From contig CAAEDK010000129.1 of the NCBI GenBank assembly GCA_900754605.1, positions 1 through 17,452 on the forward strand: 17,452 nt of DNA, read 5' to 3'. Position numbers and translations under genes: made by a program. Of this stretch, positions 7,760 through 14,629 are shown piece by piece; within the stretch, counting starts at the first letter, position 1; every line of letters begins with the position of its first letter. This DNA comes from an uncultured Oscillospiraceae bacterium (GTDB taxonomy: Bacteria > Bacillota_A > Clostridia > Oscillospirales > Oscillospiraceae). The notes beneath the pieces were generated by a model. It saw nothing but the letters and a program-made list of their open reading frames with translations, searched no databases and was not told where the DNA came from.

Positions 7760-7875
7760 AACTCACTCCACTGTTACCGTCCTGCTCCACACATATCAGT
7801 GCTGTTCCAGACCTTATTTTATGGGATTCGATATTTTTGTGGTTCAGGATATCTGGTTTTCTGCTAACAATTCTA

Positions 7876-8805
7876 TCAGCGACCTCCAGCCAAATATTCT
7901 TCCGCCATGTGGACCGCTACAGCGCCGTCGGCCACCGCCGTCACAACCTGGCGCAGGCGCTTGGTCCTGACGTCGCCCACAGCGAACACGCCGGGGATAC
8001 TGGTCTGAGTGGTCTCTCCAGCCAAAATATAGCCGTTTGAGTCCAATTCAAGCTGTCCCACCACCAGTTCTGTCGCAGGCGTTCTTCCTACACTGATAAA
8101 CAGTCCATCGCAGTCCAAATTGGAAACCTCGCCGCTGTTTAAGTCCTTCAGCTGTACACCGGTCAGCCGGTCACCATATAGAAGGCCGGTGATGGCGCTG
8201 TTCCAGCGGAACCGTAGGTTCTCCGCCTGCTTCAGAGGCTCGTGGTAGATCTTGGTGGCTCGGAGGGAGTCTCGACGGTGAACCAAAATGACTTTTTTTG
8301 CAATGCGGCTGAGCAACAGAGCATCCGCAGCAGCGGAATTGCCCCCACCTACCACGACAACGGTCTTGCCCTTATAAAACATCCCGTCACAGGCGGCACA
8401 GTAAGCCACTCCCCGGCCCACCAGCGCCTCCTCTTGATCTACACCTAGCTTCCTTGGGTCGGCGCCGGTGGCCAGGACAACCGTCTTACTATAAAAAGTT
8501 CCGTCACTGGTCTCCAGCACCTTTGGCTCGGCAGAAAGATCCATTTTCTTAACCAGGGCATACTCAGTCCGTGCACCAAACCGCTCCGCCTGGGCCTGCA
8601 TCTTCTCCGCCAGAGTGAAACCGTCTACGCTGTCCTCAAAGCCGGGATAGTTGTCGATCTGCTGGGTCAGGGCCATCTGCCCTCCAGCAGACAGCTTTTC
8701 CAGGACCAGGGTGTCCAGACCAGCCCGTGCGGCATAGAGAGCGGCGGTATAACCGCCGGGCCCTCCGCCGACGATGATCATATCATAAACATGGTCGTGT
8801 GTCAT
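7876..8805 (-). CDS. trxB: Thioredoxin-disulfide reductase
   Basis: This FAD enzyme passes electrons from NADPH to thioredoxin in the cytosol. The protein has 309 residues, normal for the low-molecular-weight bacterial type. Visible motifs are the FAD-binding G-G-G-P-G-G (13-18), the redox pair Cys136-Ala-Ala-Cys139-Asp (most family members have C-A-T-C), the NADPH-binding G-G-G-N-S-A (153-158), the H-R-R of NADPH preference (176-178) and the second FAD motif G-V-F-A-V-G-D (272-278). AAGGAGG (8815-8821) gives a normal start and overlaps the stop codon of trxA, so the two genes form one operon with coupled translation. Electron donor preference is known from the family, not shown here. Confidence 0.95.
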   Translation of the reverse strand: MTHDHVYDMIIVGGGPGGYTAALYAARAGLDTLVLEKLSAGGQMALTQQIDNYPGFEDSVDGFTLAEKMQAQAERFGARTEYALVKKMDLSAEPKVLETSDGTFYSKTVVLATGADPRKLGVDQEEALVGRGVAYCAACDGMFYKGKTVVVVGGGNSAAADALLLSRIAKKVILVHRRDSLRATKIYHEPLKQAENLRFRWNSAITGLLYGDRLTGVQLKDLNSGEVSNLDCDGLFISVGRTPATELVVGQLELDSNGYILAGETTQTSIPGVFAVGDVRTKRLRQVVTAVADGAVAVHMAEEYLAGGR

Positions 8806-8819
8806 GGTGGTCTGCCTCC

Positions 8820-9143
8820 TTACTTTGCTAGTGTTTCCTGAATGAACGCCTCGATCATAGCCTTGGACTCAGGAGCGACGATGGACCCCACCGCTTTCCC
8901 ATTCCGGTACAGCACCAGTGTAGGCAGCACCTCGATGCGCTCTGCCTCGGCCAGCTGGGCCTCCTCATCCACATTCACCTTGCCCACGGTCAAGTGATCC
9001 TGATGTTCTTCTGCGATCCTATCATAGGGAGCACTGATTCTGCGGCAGTAGCCGCACCATGGAGCCCAGAAATCCACCAATACAGGCCGATCCCCGGCCA
9101 GCAGTTCATCAAACAGCTTTTGATCCATATTGACAGCAGACAT
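8820..9143 (-). CDS. trxA: Thioredoxin with W-C-G-Y-C active site
   Basis: This small cytosolic redox protein reduces disulfides and is itself reduced by the thioredoxin reductase encoded directly downstream. The protein has 107 residues. The active site is Trp29-Cys30-Gly31-Tyr32-Cys33, with Tyr in place of the usual Pro, and the conserved cis-proline is Pro74 in V-L-P-T-L. The ATG at 9143 is 9 bases after AAGGAG (9153-9158); a GTG one codon earlier at 9146 is possible. The first gene of trxA-trxB, it diverges from a Crp/Fnr regulator and is probably controlled by it through the palindrome at 9200-9220. The change in the CxxC centre would be expected to alter its redox potential. Confidence 0.92.
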   Translation of the reverse strand: MSAVNMDQKLFDELLAGDRPVLVDFWAPWCGYCRRISAPYDRIAEEHQDHLTVGKVNVDEEAQLAEAERIEVLPTLVLYRNGKAVGSIVAPESKAMIEAFIQETLAK

Positions 9144-9175
9144 CACAGTCAGCTCCTTTTCTTTGATTTGTCTGT

Positions 9176-9181
9176 ATTATA
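9176..9181 (-). promoter_or_regulatory. trxA -10 box without a -35, activator-dependent type
   Basis: The minus strand reads a perfect TATAAT at 9181-9176. Seventeen bases further upstream there is only CGGAAG, which does not resemble TTGACA. The place of the -35 is overlapped by the palindrome at 9200-9220, centred near -41 from the predicted transcription start at about 9169. This is the class II position of Crp/Fnr activators. Confidence 0.65.
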
Positions 9182-9199
9182 ACCATCAGATTCCCCTTC

Positions 9200-9220
9200 T
9201 TCCGTGATTTTATCACCGAA
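9200..9220. promoter_or_regulatory. Palindromic Crp/Fnr-type operator upstream of trxA
   Basis: The core is GTGA-N5-TCAC (9204-9216), extended by TTC/GAA arms with a single mismatch, so 9-base arms of which 8 pair, centred on 9210. GTGA half-sites fit the R-E-x-x-x-R recognition helix of the regulator encoded next to it. Family sites usually have N6 (Crp) or TTGAT/ATCAA half-sites (Fnr), so the N5 spacing is unusual. Binding is inferred. Confidence 0.6.
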
Positions 9221-9265
9221 GGCGGACAGACCGCGCTGTTTTCCCGGTGTTCTGTCCCGATCAGA

Positions 9266-9294
9266 TTGACAGATTCCGGGCATCACAGTATACT
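9266..9294 (+). promoter_or_regulatory. Sigma-A promoter of the Crp/Fnr regulator gene
   Basis: TTGACA (9266-9271), a 17-base spacer and TATACT (9289-9294) form a near-perfect promoter. The predicted transcript starts near 9301, a few bases before the ribosome binding site AAGGAGG (9305-9311). The palindrome centred on 9210 is 56 bases upstream of the -35 box. Confidence 0.8.
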
Positions 9295-9321
9295 AGTCTG
9301 GAACAAGGAGGGAGTCCGCCC

Positions 9322-9981
9322 ATGGAATTTCAAGCTGTGTTCCCCGTATGGGATAAACTGACCAGGCCCCAGCAGGATCGGCTGCTGAACAGCCTCATCA
9401 CCAGAAGCGTAAAAAAGGGAACGGTGCTCCACAACGGAAGCATGGACTGCACTGGTCTGCTTTTAATTCAATCCGGACAGCTTCGGGCCTATATTCTCTC
9501 AGACGAGGGGCGTGAGATCACCCTCTACCGGCTGTTCGATATGGATATGTGCCTGTTCTCTGCCTCCTGTATCATGCGGTCCATTCAGTTTGAAGTCACC
9601 ATTGAGGCGGAAAAAGACACAGACCTCTGGATCATCCCAGCGGAGCTGTACAGGGAGATCATGGAGGAGTCTGCCCCGGTAGCCAATTACACCAACGAAC
9701 TGATGGCCTCCCGTTTTTCTGAGGTCATGTGGCTCATTGAGCAGATCATGTGGAAAAGCCTGGATAAGCGGGTCGCAGCATTTTTATTGGAAGAGTCTCA
9801 CATTGAGGGCACAGAGGAACTGAAACTCACCCACGAGACCATCGCCAACCATCTGGGTTCTCACCGGGAAGTGATCACCCGGATGCTCCGGTACTTCCAG
9901 AGCGAGGGCATGGTCAAGCTGTCCCGGGGCACTGTGCAGATCCTGGACCCGCTCCGCCTGGAGGAATTGCAGCGCACATAA
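9322..9981 (+). CDS. Crp/Fnr-family transcriptional regulator
   Basis: A DNA-binding regulator of 219 residues. The N-terminal part (about 10-115) is a cyclic-nucleotide-binding-type beta roll, followed by a dimerisation helix (about 118-148) and a winged helix-turn-helix (about 150-212). The recognition helix has Arg182-Glu183-x3-Arg187, the arrangement that reads GTGA in E. coli Crp. The four N-terminal Cys residues of iron-sulfur Fnr are absent, but Cys43, Cys77 and Cys83 are present, the latter two in M-C-L-F-S-A-S-C. This and its place next to trxA-trxB suggest thiol redox sensing, which is inference. The ATG at 9322 is 10 bases after AAGGAGG; an in-frame ATG at 9247 lies upstream of the promoter and is unlikely. 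The gene ends at a strong terminator. Confidence 0.85.
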   Translation: MEFQAVFPVWDKLTRPQQDRLLNSLITRSVKKGTVLHNGSMDCTGLLLIQSGQLRAYILSDEGREITLYRLFDMDMCLFSASCIMRSIQFEVTIEAEKDTDLWIIPAELYREIMEESAPVANYTNELMASRFSEVMWLIEQIMWKSLDKRVAAFLLEESHIEGTEELKLTHETIANHLGSHREVITRMLRYFQSEGMVKLSRGTVQILDPLRLEELQRT

Positions 9982-10008
9982 ACTGCCTCTCCATATTTTT
10001 CAGTCTAA

Positions 10009-10060
10009 ACGGTCACATTCCGGAACCATACGCCCCGGAATGTGACCGTCTTTCTATTTT
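10009..10060 (+). terminator. Intrinsic terminator of the Crp/Fnr regulator gene
   Basis: A perfect 15-bp stem pairs 10009-10023 with 10035-10049 around an 11-base loop, and is followed by a T-rich tail (TCTTTCTATTTT). It lies between the convergent regulator and short-chain dehydrogenase genes. The T-rich tail is on the plus side, so it mainly serves the regulator gene. Confidence 0.85.
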
Positions 10061-10071
10061 GTTCTCTCACA

Positions 10072-10824
10072 TCAAGTCCGGGCCATGCCGTCTACACTGA
10101 GCACTACGCCGGTGATATAGGATGCCTCATCCGAAGCCAGAAACACAAAAGCGTTGGCAATATCCTCCGGCTGGCCAAGACGGCGCAGTGGAATCCGGGC
10201 GATCATGGGATCAATGACCTCCTTCGGCACTGACTTCATCATATCCGTCTCCGTGATGCCGGGGGCCACCGCGTTGACACGGATCCCCATGGGACCCAGC
10301 TCCCGGGCCAGCGAGACTGTCATCCCGTTCACTGCAAATTTAGATGCAGGGTATGCAAACCCGCTGGGCTGCCCGGAAATACTGACCATGGAGGAGGTGG
10401 AGAGAATCACCCCCGTCCCTCTGGCCACCATGCACTCTGCGGCGGCGCGAGTAGCATTGAACACTCCTTTGATATTCAGATCCATCACCTTGTTGAAGGT
10501 CTCCTCGGTGTACTCCATAAAAGGAGTGCTCTCCGATACCCCGGCATTGTTCACCAGAATGTCGATGCAGCCATAAACCGAGGTCGCTGCCCGAAAGGAC
10601 TCCCGAACCGACTCCAAACTGGACAGATCCGGGCTGATCCCGGCCACAGTCCTACCTGGATGCTTTTCCTTCAGCAGAGCCACCGCCCGATCAGCCGACC
10701 CCTGGGAACTTGCTGTCAGGATCACAACGGCCCCTTCCTGAAGAAACTTGTCCGCAGTGGCAAAACCAATACCTCTGCTGCCGCCGGTGATCAGCGCCAC
10801 TTTATCTTTCAGTCTCATATTCAC
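10072..10824 (-). CDS. Short-chain dehydrogenase/reductase, FabG-like
   Basis: A cytosolic NAD(P)-dependent oxidoreductase of the classical SDR family, 250 residues. Visible motifs are the nucleotide-binding T-G-G-S-R-G-I-G (13-20), N-N-A-G (92-95), Asn117, and the catalytic Ser145, Tyr158 and Lys162 (Y-P-A-S-K). The sequence is close in plan to 3-oxoacyl-ACP reductases, but no fatty-acid genes are nearby, so the substrate is unknown and fabG is not assigned. Two starts are possible: a GTG at 10824, 5 bases after GGAAAGG, and an ATG at 10818, 11 bases after it. The gene diverges from the amidohydrolase gene. A GTGA-N5-TCAC palindrome upstream suggests control by the Crp/Fnr regulator encoded downstream. 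Confidence 0.88.
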   Translation of the reverse strand: MNMRLKDKVALITGGSRGIGFATADKFLQEGAVVILTASSQGSADRAVALLKEKHPGRTVAGISPDLSSLESVRESFRAATSVYGCIDILVNNAGVSESTPFMEYTEETFNKVMDLNIKGVFNATRAAAECMVARGTGVILSTSSMVSISGQPSGFAYPASKFAVNGMTVSLARELGPMGIRVNAVAPGITETDMMKSVPKEVIDPMIARIPLRRLGQPEDIANAFVFLASDEASYITGVVLSVDGMART

Positions 10825-10853
10825 GACCGCCTTTCCAATCTTTTGTTAGATTC

Positions 10854-10859
10854 AGTCTA
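10854..10859 (-). promoter_or_regulatory. -10 box of the SDR gene, activator-dependent type
   Basis: The minus strand reads TAGACT at 10859-10854 (4 of 6 to TATAAT). The -35 position reads CAGACG, a poor match. The palindrome at 10882-10894 is centred 29 bases upstream of the edge of this box, exactly as at trxA. Confidence 0.5.
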
Positions 10860-10881
10860 GCAGAACATAGTATCTCCGTCT

Positions 10882-10900
10882 GTGACATGATCACCGTGAT
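10882..10900. promoter_or_regulatory. Second palindromic Crp/Fnr-type operator, with an extra half-site
   Basis: GTGACATGATCAC (10882-10894, centre 10888) has the same GTGA-N5-TCAC form as the trxA site. It is directly followed by CGTGAT, so ATCAC-C-GTGAT (10890-10900) makes a second, overlapping inverted pair. Binding by the nearby regulator is inferred. Confidence 0.55.
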
Positions 10901-10942
10901 TTACCGGTCTGTAAACGAATTGTAAAATCGGAAGAGAAGTGG

Positions 10943-10971
10943 TTGACATTCCTGCTAGCTCTCAATATGCT
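10943..10971 (+). promoter_or_regulatory. Sigma-A promoter of the amidohydrolase gene
   Basis: TTGACA (10943-10948), 17 bases, TATGCT (10966-10971). The predicted start near 10978 leaves a leader of about 75 bases. The leader carries an inverted repeat TCCAGTCC/GGACTGGA (11002-11009 and 11024-11031), and the 10-base direct repeat TTCCCATCTG occurs at 10988 and 11011. Confidence 0.75.
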
Positions 10972-11052
10972 ATTTGACACCCATCGTTTCCCATCTGATA
11001 CTCCAGTCCCTTCCCATCTGGATGGACTGGATCTGCAATGAGGTGAATTAAG

Positions 11053-12633
11053 ATGAAAACTCTTTATTTCGGCGGCCCTATTCTTACCCTATCCGACCCT
11101 CTGTACGTCCAGGCGATACTGGTGGAGGATGGAAAAATCCTGGCTTCAGGCAGCCTGGACCAGCTGGAGACCATGGCTGCTGACCAGCGGGTGGATCTGA
11201 AGGGTTCCGCCCTTCTGCCCGGCTTTATCGACCCACACAGCCACTTTTCCCAAATGGCCTCCGCCTGTCTCCAGGTCTCGCTGGATGGAGCCAGTTCTGT
11301 GGAGGAGATCGCTGGGCGGATCGGCCGCTTCCTTTCGGAGACCTCCCCGGCCCCCGGATCCTGGGTGGCCGCCCGGGACTATGACAACAACCGGATGCCG
11401 GGCCTGACAAATCCAACCCTGGCGCAGCTGGATGCCATGGCCCCCGGCCATCCCCTGGTGATCCACCACAAATCGGGCCACATGGGTCTGATGAACTCCG
11501 CCGCTCTGTCCGCCCTTGGAATCACCCCAGAAACCCCCGTACCTTCTGGAGGGAAAATCGAGGTAAAGGGCGGATGCCTTACAGGATATTTGGAGGAGAA
11601 CGCCTTCTTCACCTATCTGAAGCAACTGCCCCCCACCCCGCCGGACCAGCTGCTGACCGCCTACGCCAAGGCTCAGGAGCAGTATGCCGCCCATGGCATC
11701 ACCACCATCCAGGACGGCATGGTCGTGGAGGAGATGTTCCCCATGTATCAGATGCTGCTGGATGCCGGTATTTTGAAGCTGGATCTGGTGGTATATCCCT
11801 CTCCCCAGGCCTACGATGCTGCGATAGAACGGTTTGGCAGGCTGTCCCCGGAGTGCCATTTTAGGATTGGTGGGATGAAGGTCTATCTGGACGGCTCTCC
11901 TCAGGGGCGCACCGCTTGGATGCGGAAGCCCTACGCCGGAGAACCGGACTATCGGGGATATGGCACAATGGAAGATTCGGCCCTGGAGGAGGCCATGGAG
12001 ATGGCCTGTCTGCGGCATACCCAGCTGCTGTGCCACTGTAATGGGGACGGAGCTGCAGAGCAATTTCTCCGTTGTCTGGCCCGCGTGGAACAAAAGCACC
12101 CCGAGATGGCCCAGCTGCGTCCAGTGATCATTCATGGGCAGCTGCTGGCTCCCGATCAGCTGCCCCGGGTGAAGGAACTAGGGGCAGTGGTGTCCTTCTT
12201 TGTTGCCCATGTCTACCACTGGGGAGACGTCCATCTGCACAATTTCGGTCCGGAGCGAGCCAACCGTATCAGCCCAGCTCACAGTGCCCTGACGCTTGGG
12301 ATCCCATTCACCTTCCACCAGGATGCCCCGGTGATCCAACCTGATATGCTGGAAACGCTCTGGTGCGCCGTTAACCGCCGCACCCAGGCGGGTATCCATC
12401 TGGGTCCAGAGGAGGAGATCTCTGTCCTGGATGCCCTTCGGGCTGTGACCACATCTGCTGCTTTCCAGTACTTCCGCGAACAGGAGATCGGCGCTCTTGT
12501 TCCCGGTATGTCGGCGGACTTTGTAGTTCTGGACCGCGACCCCCTGACTGTATCGAAAGAGGATCTGCGGGAGATCCAGGTGATGGCTGCCTGTAAGGGC
12601 GGGAACTGGGTCTATACAAAGCATCCTCTGTGA
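11053..12633 (+). CDS. YtcJ-type amidohydrolase (amidohydrolase family 3)
   Basis: A metal-dependent hydrolase of 526 residues, the usual length of this family, whose members cleave C-N bonds in compounds such as N-substituted formamides; the substrate here is not predictable. Metal ligands that can be seen are His62 and His64 (D-P-H-S-H), His328 (L-C-H-C-N-G-D), His361 (I-I-H-G-Q) and Asp424 (H-Q-D-A-P); Lys276 is a possible bridging lysine. The C-terminus has the family's typical G-x-L-x-P-G-M-S-A-D-F-V-V-L-D-R-D-P (about 480-497). There is no signal peptide, so it is cytosolic. GAGGTGA precedes the ATG by 6 bases. It has its own promoter and terminator and diverges from an SDR gene, with which it may share a substrate pathway. 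Confidence 0.85.
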   Translation: MKTLYFGGPILTLSDPLYVQAILVEDGKILASGSLDQLETMAADQRVDLKGSALLPGFIDPHSHFSQMASACLQVSLDGASSVEEIAGRIGRFLSETSPAPGSWVAARDYDNNRMPGLTNPTLAQLDAMAPGHPLVIHHKSGHMGLMNSAALSALGITPETPVPSGGKIEVKGGCLTGYLEENAFFTYLKQLPPTPPDQLLTAYAKAQEQYAAHGITTIQDGMVVEEMFPMYQMLLDAGILKLDLVVYPSPQAYDAAIERFGRLSPECHFRIGGMKVYLDGSPQGRTAWMRKPYAGEPDYRGYGTMEDSALEEAMEMACLRHTQLLCHCNGDGAAEQFLRCLARVEQKHPEMAQLRPVIIHGQLLAPDQLPRVKELGAVVSFFVAHVYHWGDVHLHNFGPERANRISPAHSALTLGIPFTFHQDAPVIQPDMLETLWCAVNRRTQAGIHLGPEEEISVLDALRAVTTSAAFQYFREQEIGALVPGMSADFVVLDRDPLTVSKEDLREIQVMAACKGGNWVYTKHPL

Positions 12634-12647
12634 TCCATTCCGTCTGC

Positions 12648-12675
12648 AAGAGCCGCACTGCGGCTCTTGTTTTTT
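12648..12675 (+). terminator. Intrinsic terminator of the amidohydrolase gene
   Basis: A perfect 9-bp stem AAGAGCCGC/GCGGCTCTT (12648-12656, 12660-12668) with a 3-base loop is followed by GTTTTTT. It begins 15 bases after the stop codon. Confidence 0.9.
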
Positions 12676-12695
12676 CCCTTCAAATCGCTTATGCT
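12667..12695 (+). promoter_or_regulatory. Weak candidate promoter for the sigma/anti-sigma operon
   Basis: TTGTTT (12667-12672) and TATGCT (12690-12695) are 17 bases apart, overlapping the T-run of the terminator. A different candidate is the GAACC at 12731-12735, which looks like an ECF-type -35, but I find no convincing -10 partner. The rest of the intergenic region (to 12818) shows nothing else. Confidence 0.25.
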
Positions 12696-12818
12696 ATGGG
12701 AAGAGATCCCTCTGTTTCCAAGTCGGGCAAGAACCAGAGGCACTGTAAAATAAAATTTTTCTCCGGCGCAATAAAACCGCCTCCTCGCGCATTACTGGTA
12801 TGACAGGAGAAATGGACC

Positions 12819-13394
12819 ATGCTGACGCTGCTGCAGACAATTGAACAAGATGGAACCGAGGACCGCAGAGCGCTGGACCAGCTGCTGTCCGGAGTAGCCG
12901 CTGGTGACCGGGACGCCCTGGCTCAGCTATACCAACTTACCCGCACGGCGGTGTATGGCCTGGCTCTGTCCTATGTTAAAAATCCTCAGGATGCCCAAGA
13001 TATCGCCCAGGACGCTTTCGTTCGGATCTGGGACAGTGCACCCCAATATCACTCCCAGGGTTCCCCCATGGGATGGATCCTGACAGTGACCCGGAATCTG
13101 GCCCTGATGAAGCTCCGGAGCCGTGGCCGGGAGGCCGGTCTGGAAGAGGAACAGTGGCTGGCTCTCCCAGCGGACGCCCCCAGCGTATCCTCTGAGGACC
13201 GCGCTCTGCTGAATCAAGCTCTTGGTACTCTGGAGGATCAGGCACGGCGTATCGTGCTCCTTCACGCTGTTACCGGACTGAAGCACCGGGAGATCGCACA
13301 GCTTCTGGAACTCCCACTGGCCACCGTCCTGTCCAAATATCACCGCGCACTAAAAAAGCTCAAGGCACAGCTGGAAGGAGATGACGTCCGATGA
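12819..13394 (+). CDS. ECF-type RNA polymerase sigma factor
   Basis: An alternative sigma factor of 191 residues. Region 2 lies at about 32-102, with the D-A-Q-D-I-A-Q-D-A-F-V-R-I-W core (58-71). Region 4 lies at about 130-182, with a helix-turn-helix in the stretch G-L-K-H-R-E-I-A-Q-L-L-E-L-P-L-A-T-V (153-170). There is no region 3, as expected of ECF sigmas. AGGAGA precedes the ATG by 8 bases. The stop overlaps the start of the next gene (ATGA), so sigma and its putative membrane anti-sigma factor are coupled, as is typical of such pairs. The regulon and the signal are unknown. Confidence 0.9.
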   Translation: MLTLLQTIEQDGTEDRRALDQLLSGVAAGDRDALAQLYQLTRTAVYGLALSYVKNPQDAQDIAQDAFVRIWDSAPQYHSQGSPMGWILTVTRNLALMKLRSRGREAGLEEEQWLALPADAPSVSSEDRALLNQALGTLEDQARRIVLLHAVTGLKHREIAQLLELPLATVLSKYHRALKKLKAQLEGDDVR

Positions 13395-14602
13395 CAGAAC
13401 AGGAACTGGAACGCCGCCTGAAACAGGCACTGGACGCCGCTGCACCGAATGATCTAGACAAGATTCTCTCCCGCTGCGCCCCTCGAACCGAGACCGTGGT
13501 TCCCTTCCACCCGAAACAGCGTCACCACACAAGAGCACTCATTGCTGCCTGCCTCACTCTGGTTCTGATCGGCGGAGCTGGAGGTGTCTTTTATCAGCGG
13601 GCCAACGCTGTAGCCTCTGTGGTCTCTCTGGACGTTAATCCCAGTATTGAGTTGAAAGTCAATCAAAAAGAGAAGGTACTGGCCTGCACCCCTCTAAACC
13701 AGGAGGCTGAGGCCGTTCTATCTGACATGGGAGGCGGCGCAGATCTAAAAGGCACTAAGCTGGAAGTAGCAGTCAATGCTGTCGTAGGTGCGCTGGTGAG
13801 CAGAGGATATCTGGACAGTCTCTCTTCTGCCATCATGATCTCGGTGGAAGATCAGGATCAGGATCGGGCGTTCAGACTCCGCCAGGAGTTGACTGGCACT
13901 GTGGACGCCGTCCTGCAGTCCCAGTCCTCGGGTGCCGCCATTCTCAGCCAGACTGTGGATGCCAGTGATAGGCTGGAGCAGCAGGCTATGGAACACCATA
14001 TCTCCACTGGAAAGGCGAATCTGGTCAACCAAGTAATTGCCCAAAACGACAATCTGTCATTTGATATGCTGGCTCAGCTGACTATTGAGGAGCTAAACGA
14101 TCTGATCCAGCTTGGCTCACCAGCCATGCCAATTGGCATAGAGCAAGCTGCCCAAATTGTCAGGGAGGCCGCTGGAGCGTTTGATACAAACTCAGTGGCC
14201 ATCGAGGTAGATCCTGAGTTAGACGAGGATGTCCCTCACTATGAGGTGGAACTGAGTCAGTCGGGCCATGACGAACGGGAGTATTGGGTAGATGCCTTCA
14301 CTGGAGAGATCCTCATTGGTGATCCCGCCATCCTCCCCCCCTCATCCCCAGCAGAACACGAGCAGAGCGCTCCGGAAAACAGCTCCTCCGTTGGAATTGG
14401 ACCGGAGCAAGCCAGGAATATCGCTCTGACCCACGCTGGAGTATCCGAAAGTCAGGTCAGCGGGCTTCAGATCCAGCATGACCAAGACGATGGCCATTTG
14501 GAGTATGAGGTGGAGTTCTGCACTGGAAGTATGGAGTACGAGTACACCATTGACGGCAGCACCGGGAAGATTCTTAAATATGATTGTGAGCAGGACGACT
14601 GA
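13391..14602 (+). CDS. Membrane anti-sigma factor with RsgI-like domain and two PepSY domains
   Basis: The protein has 403 residues. The N-terminal cytosolic part (1-47) presumably binds the sigma factor encoded just upstream. A single membrane helix follows (about 48-68), then an extracytoplasmic RsgI-like domain (about 74-160) starting V-S-L-D-V-N-P-S-I-E-L. In RsgI proteins cleavage between the Asn and Pro of this motif (here Asn83-Pro84) is required for signalling. A helical linker (about 165-245) and two PepSY domains (about 247-310 and 336-397), separated by a Pro/Ser-rich stretch, fill the rest. No zinc-binding anti-sigma motif is seen. RsgI usually partners SigI rather than a region-4 ECF factor, so the pairing is uncommon. 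The pair is inferred from the 4-bp overlap. Confidence 0.8.
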   Translation: MTEQELERRLKQALDAAAPNDLDKILSRCAPRTETVVPFHPKQRHHTRALIAACLTLVLIGGAGGVFYQRANAVASVVSLDVNPSIELKVNQKEKVLACTPLNQEAEAVLSDMGGGADLKGTKLEVAVNAVVGALVSRGYLDSLSSAIMISVEDQDQDRAFRLRQELTGTVDAVLQSQSSGAAILSQTVDASDRLEQQAMEHHISTGKANLVNQVIAQNDNLSFDMLAQLTIEELNDLIQLGSPAMPIGIEQAAQIVREAAGAFDTNSVAIEVDPELDEDVPHYEVELSQSGHDEREYWVDAFTGEILIGDPAILPPSSPAEHEQSAPENSSSVGIGPEQARNIALTHAGVSESQVSGLQIQHDQDDGHLEYEVEFCTGSMEYEYTIDGSTGKILKYDCEQDD

Positions 14603-14629
14603 TTCAGACCCCGACAGGAGGCAGAATGG

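Noticed and set aside
9247..9321. An earlier in-frame ATG for the Crp/Fnr regulator
   Set aside because: It lies upstream of the TTGACA-N17-TATACT promoter and has no ribosome binding site; AAGGAGG precedes the ATG at 9322.
11146..12135. A 329-codon minus-strand frame opposite the amidohydrolase
   Set aside because: It is a shadow of a well-supported enzyme gene with metal ligands, promoter and terminator.
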